64,000 nucleotides of DNA from contig NZ_JAPEPJ010000001.1 of the NCBI RefSeq assembly GCF_026340255.1, forward strand, positions 806,001 through 870,000, read 5' to 3'. Below, in pieces: positions 63,504 through 64,000 of the stretch (its first letter is position 1; each line of letters opens with the position of its first letter). The DNA comes from Streptomyces sp. NBC_01408. Its GTDB lineage: Bacteria > Actinomycetota > Actinomycetes > Streptomycetales > Streptomycetaceae. The position numbers were made by a program, and so were the translations under genes. The notes below the pieces were generated by a model. The model did not search any database. It was not told where the DNA came from and saw nothing but the letters and a program-made list of their open reading frames with translations.

Positions 63504-64000
63504 TCAGTTCTTCTGGATCTGGTCGAAGCTCAGCTCGACCGGGGTCTCGCGGCCGAAGATCTCGACGAGGCCCTTGACCTTCTTCGAGTCCGGGTTGATC
63601 TCGTTGATCGTCGCCTGGAGCGTCGCGAACGGGCCGTCGGTGACGGTGACCGAGTCGCCGACCTCGAAGTCGAGGACCTCGATCGTGCGCTTGACGGCGG
63701 GCGCCGGCAGACCAGCGGCCTCCGCGGCGGCCTTCTCGGCCTTCTCCTTGGCCTCCGGGGCGAGCATCTTGACGATCTCGTCCAGCGTCAGCGGGTACGG
63801 GTCGTACGCGTTGCCGACGAAGCCGGTGACGCCAGGCGTGTTGCGGACGACACCCCAGGACTCGTTCGTCAGATCCATGCGGACGAGAACGTAACCGGGC
63901 AGCTTGTTCTGCCGGACGTTCTTGCGCTCGCCGTTCTTGATCTGGACGATCTCTTCCTCGGGCACCTCGGCCTGGTAGATGAACTCCTCGACGTTCAGCG
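63504..64000 (-). CDS. nusG: Transcription termination/antitermination protein NusG (5' end beyond the window)
   Basis: C-terminal ~165 residues of NusG. The end of the NGN domain ([30 protein letters not shown]) and the KOW domain ([54 protein letters not shown]) are visible. An Ala/Glu/Lys-rich insertion links them. It binds RNA polymerase and couples it to Rho or S10. The visible sequence reads in frame to the window edge. Confidence 0.97.
   Translation of the reverse strand, partial: LNVEEFIYQAEVPEEEIVQIKNGERKNVRQNKLPGYVLVRMDLTNESWGVVRNTPGVTGFVGNAYDPYPLTLDEIVKMLAPEAKEKAEKAAAEAAGLPAPAVKRTIEVLDFEVGDSVTVTDGPFATLQATINEINPDSKKVKGLVEIFGRETPVELSFDQIQKN

Overview
The window is a stretch of a high-GC actinobacterial chromosome, almost certainly Streptomyces. 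The evidence is very high GC, frequent GTG/TTG starts with GA-rich ribosome sites, and the gene order nusG-rplK-rplA / rplJL / rpoBC / rpsL-rpsG-fusA-tuf / S10-spc-alpha operons / rplM-rpsI / glmM-coaA-glmS-acpS-nnr, which is the conserved Streptomyces core layout. Most genes lie on the minus strand, so the native reading order runs from high to low coordinates.

Layout from right to left, in transcription order: nusG (5' cut), rplK-rplA, an LppX-like lipoprotein, rplJ-rplL, rpoB-rpoC (51.6-64 kb). An 8-kb accessory block on the plus strand follows (43.5-51.5 kb). Next come a YfhO-type membrane protein (+), then rpsL-rpsG-fusA-tuf (36.0-40.4 kb), then a DUF2304 / GT2 / GT-C membrane glycosylation trio (32.6-35.7 kb). 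The S10, spc and alpha ribosomal clusters with secY, adk, map, infA and rpoA follow (15.9-32.1 kb). Then truA, an ABC-F ATPase, a GT87 mannosyltransferase-like protein, rplM-rpsI and glmM. coaA and a DUF389 membrane protein are on the plus strand. A lipoprotein, glmS, acpS, a TnpB-type mobile element and the nnr repair enzyme finish the window.

The core genes make ribosomes, RNA polymerase, the Sec channel and amino-sugar, CoA and ACP precursors. I located good sigma70/HrdB-like promoters upstream of rplM, rpsJ, rpsL and rplJ and a weaker one for rpoB. Intrinsic terminators close most operons, and rpsJ and rpsL share a nearly identical leader hairpin.

The most interesting part is the plus-strand block between rpoC and rpsL. 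It encodes a Crp/Fnr cyclic-nucleotide regulator, then a near-consensus CRP-type operator. A class III nucleotide cyclase with its metal-binding and catalytic residues intact follows. Then come a large protein with a degenerate P-loop and HEAT-like helices, an SPFH/band-7-like protein with a repetitive proline-rich tail, a small membrane protein resembling the Pycsar effector PycTM, and an M48 (HtpX-like) membrane protease. The cyclase C-terminus and the P-loop protein N-terminus carry the same ~20-residue Gly/Asn/His motif, which resembles RHIM/BASS amyloid signalling motifs. I read this as a composite Pycsar-like conflict (anti-phage) system combining a second messenger with motif-templated assembly. 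That reading is an inference from sequence.
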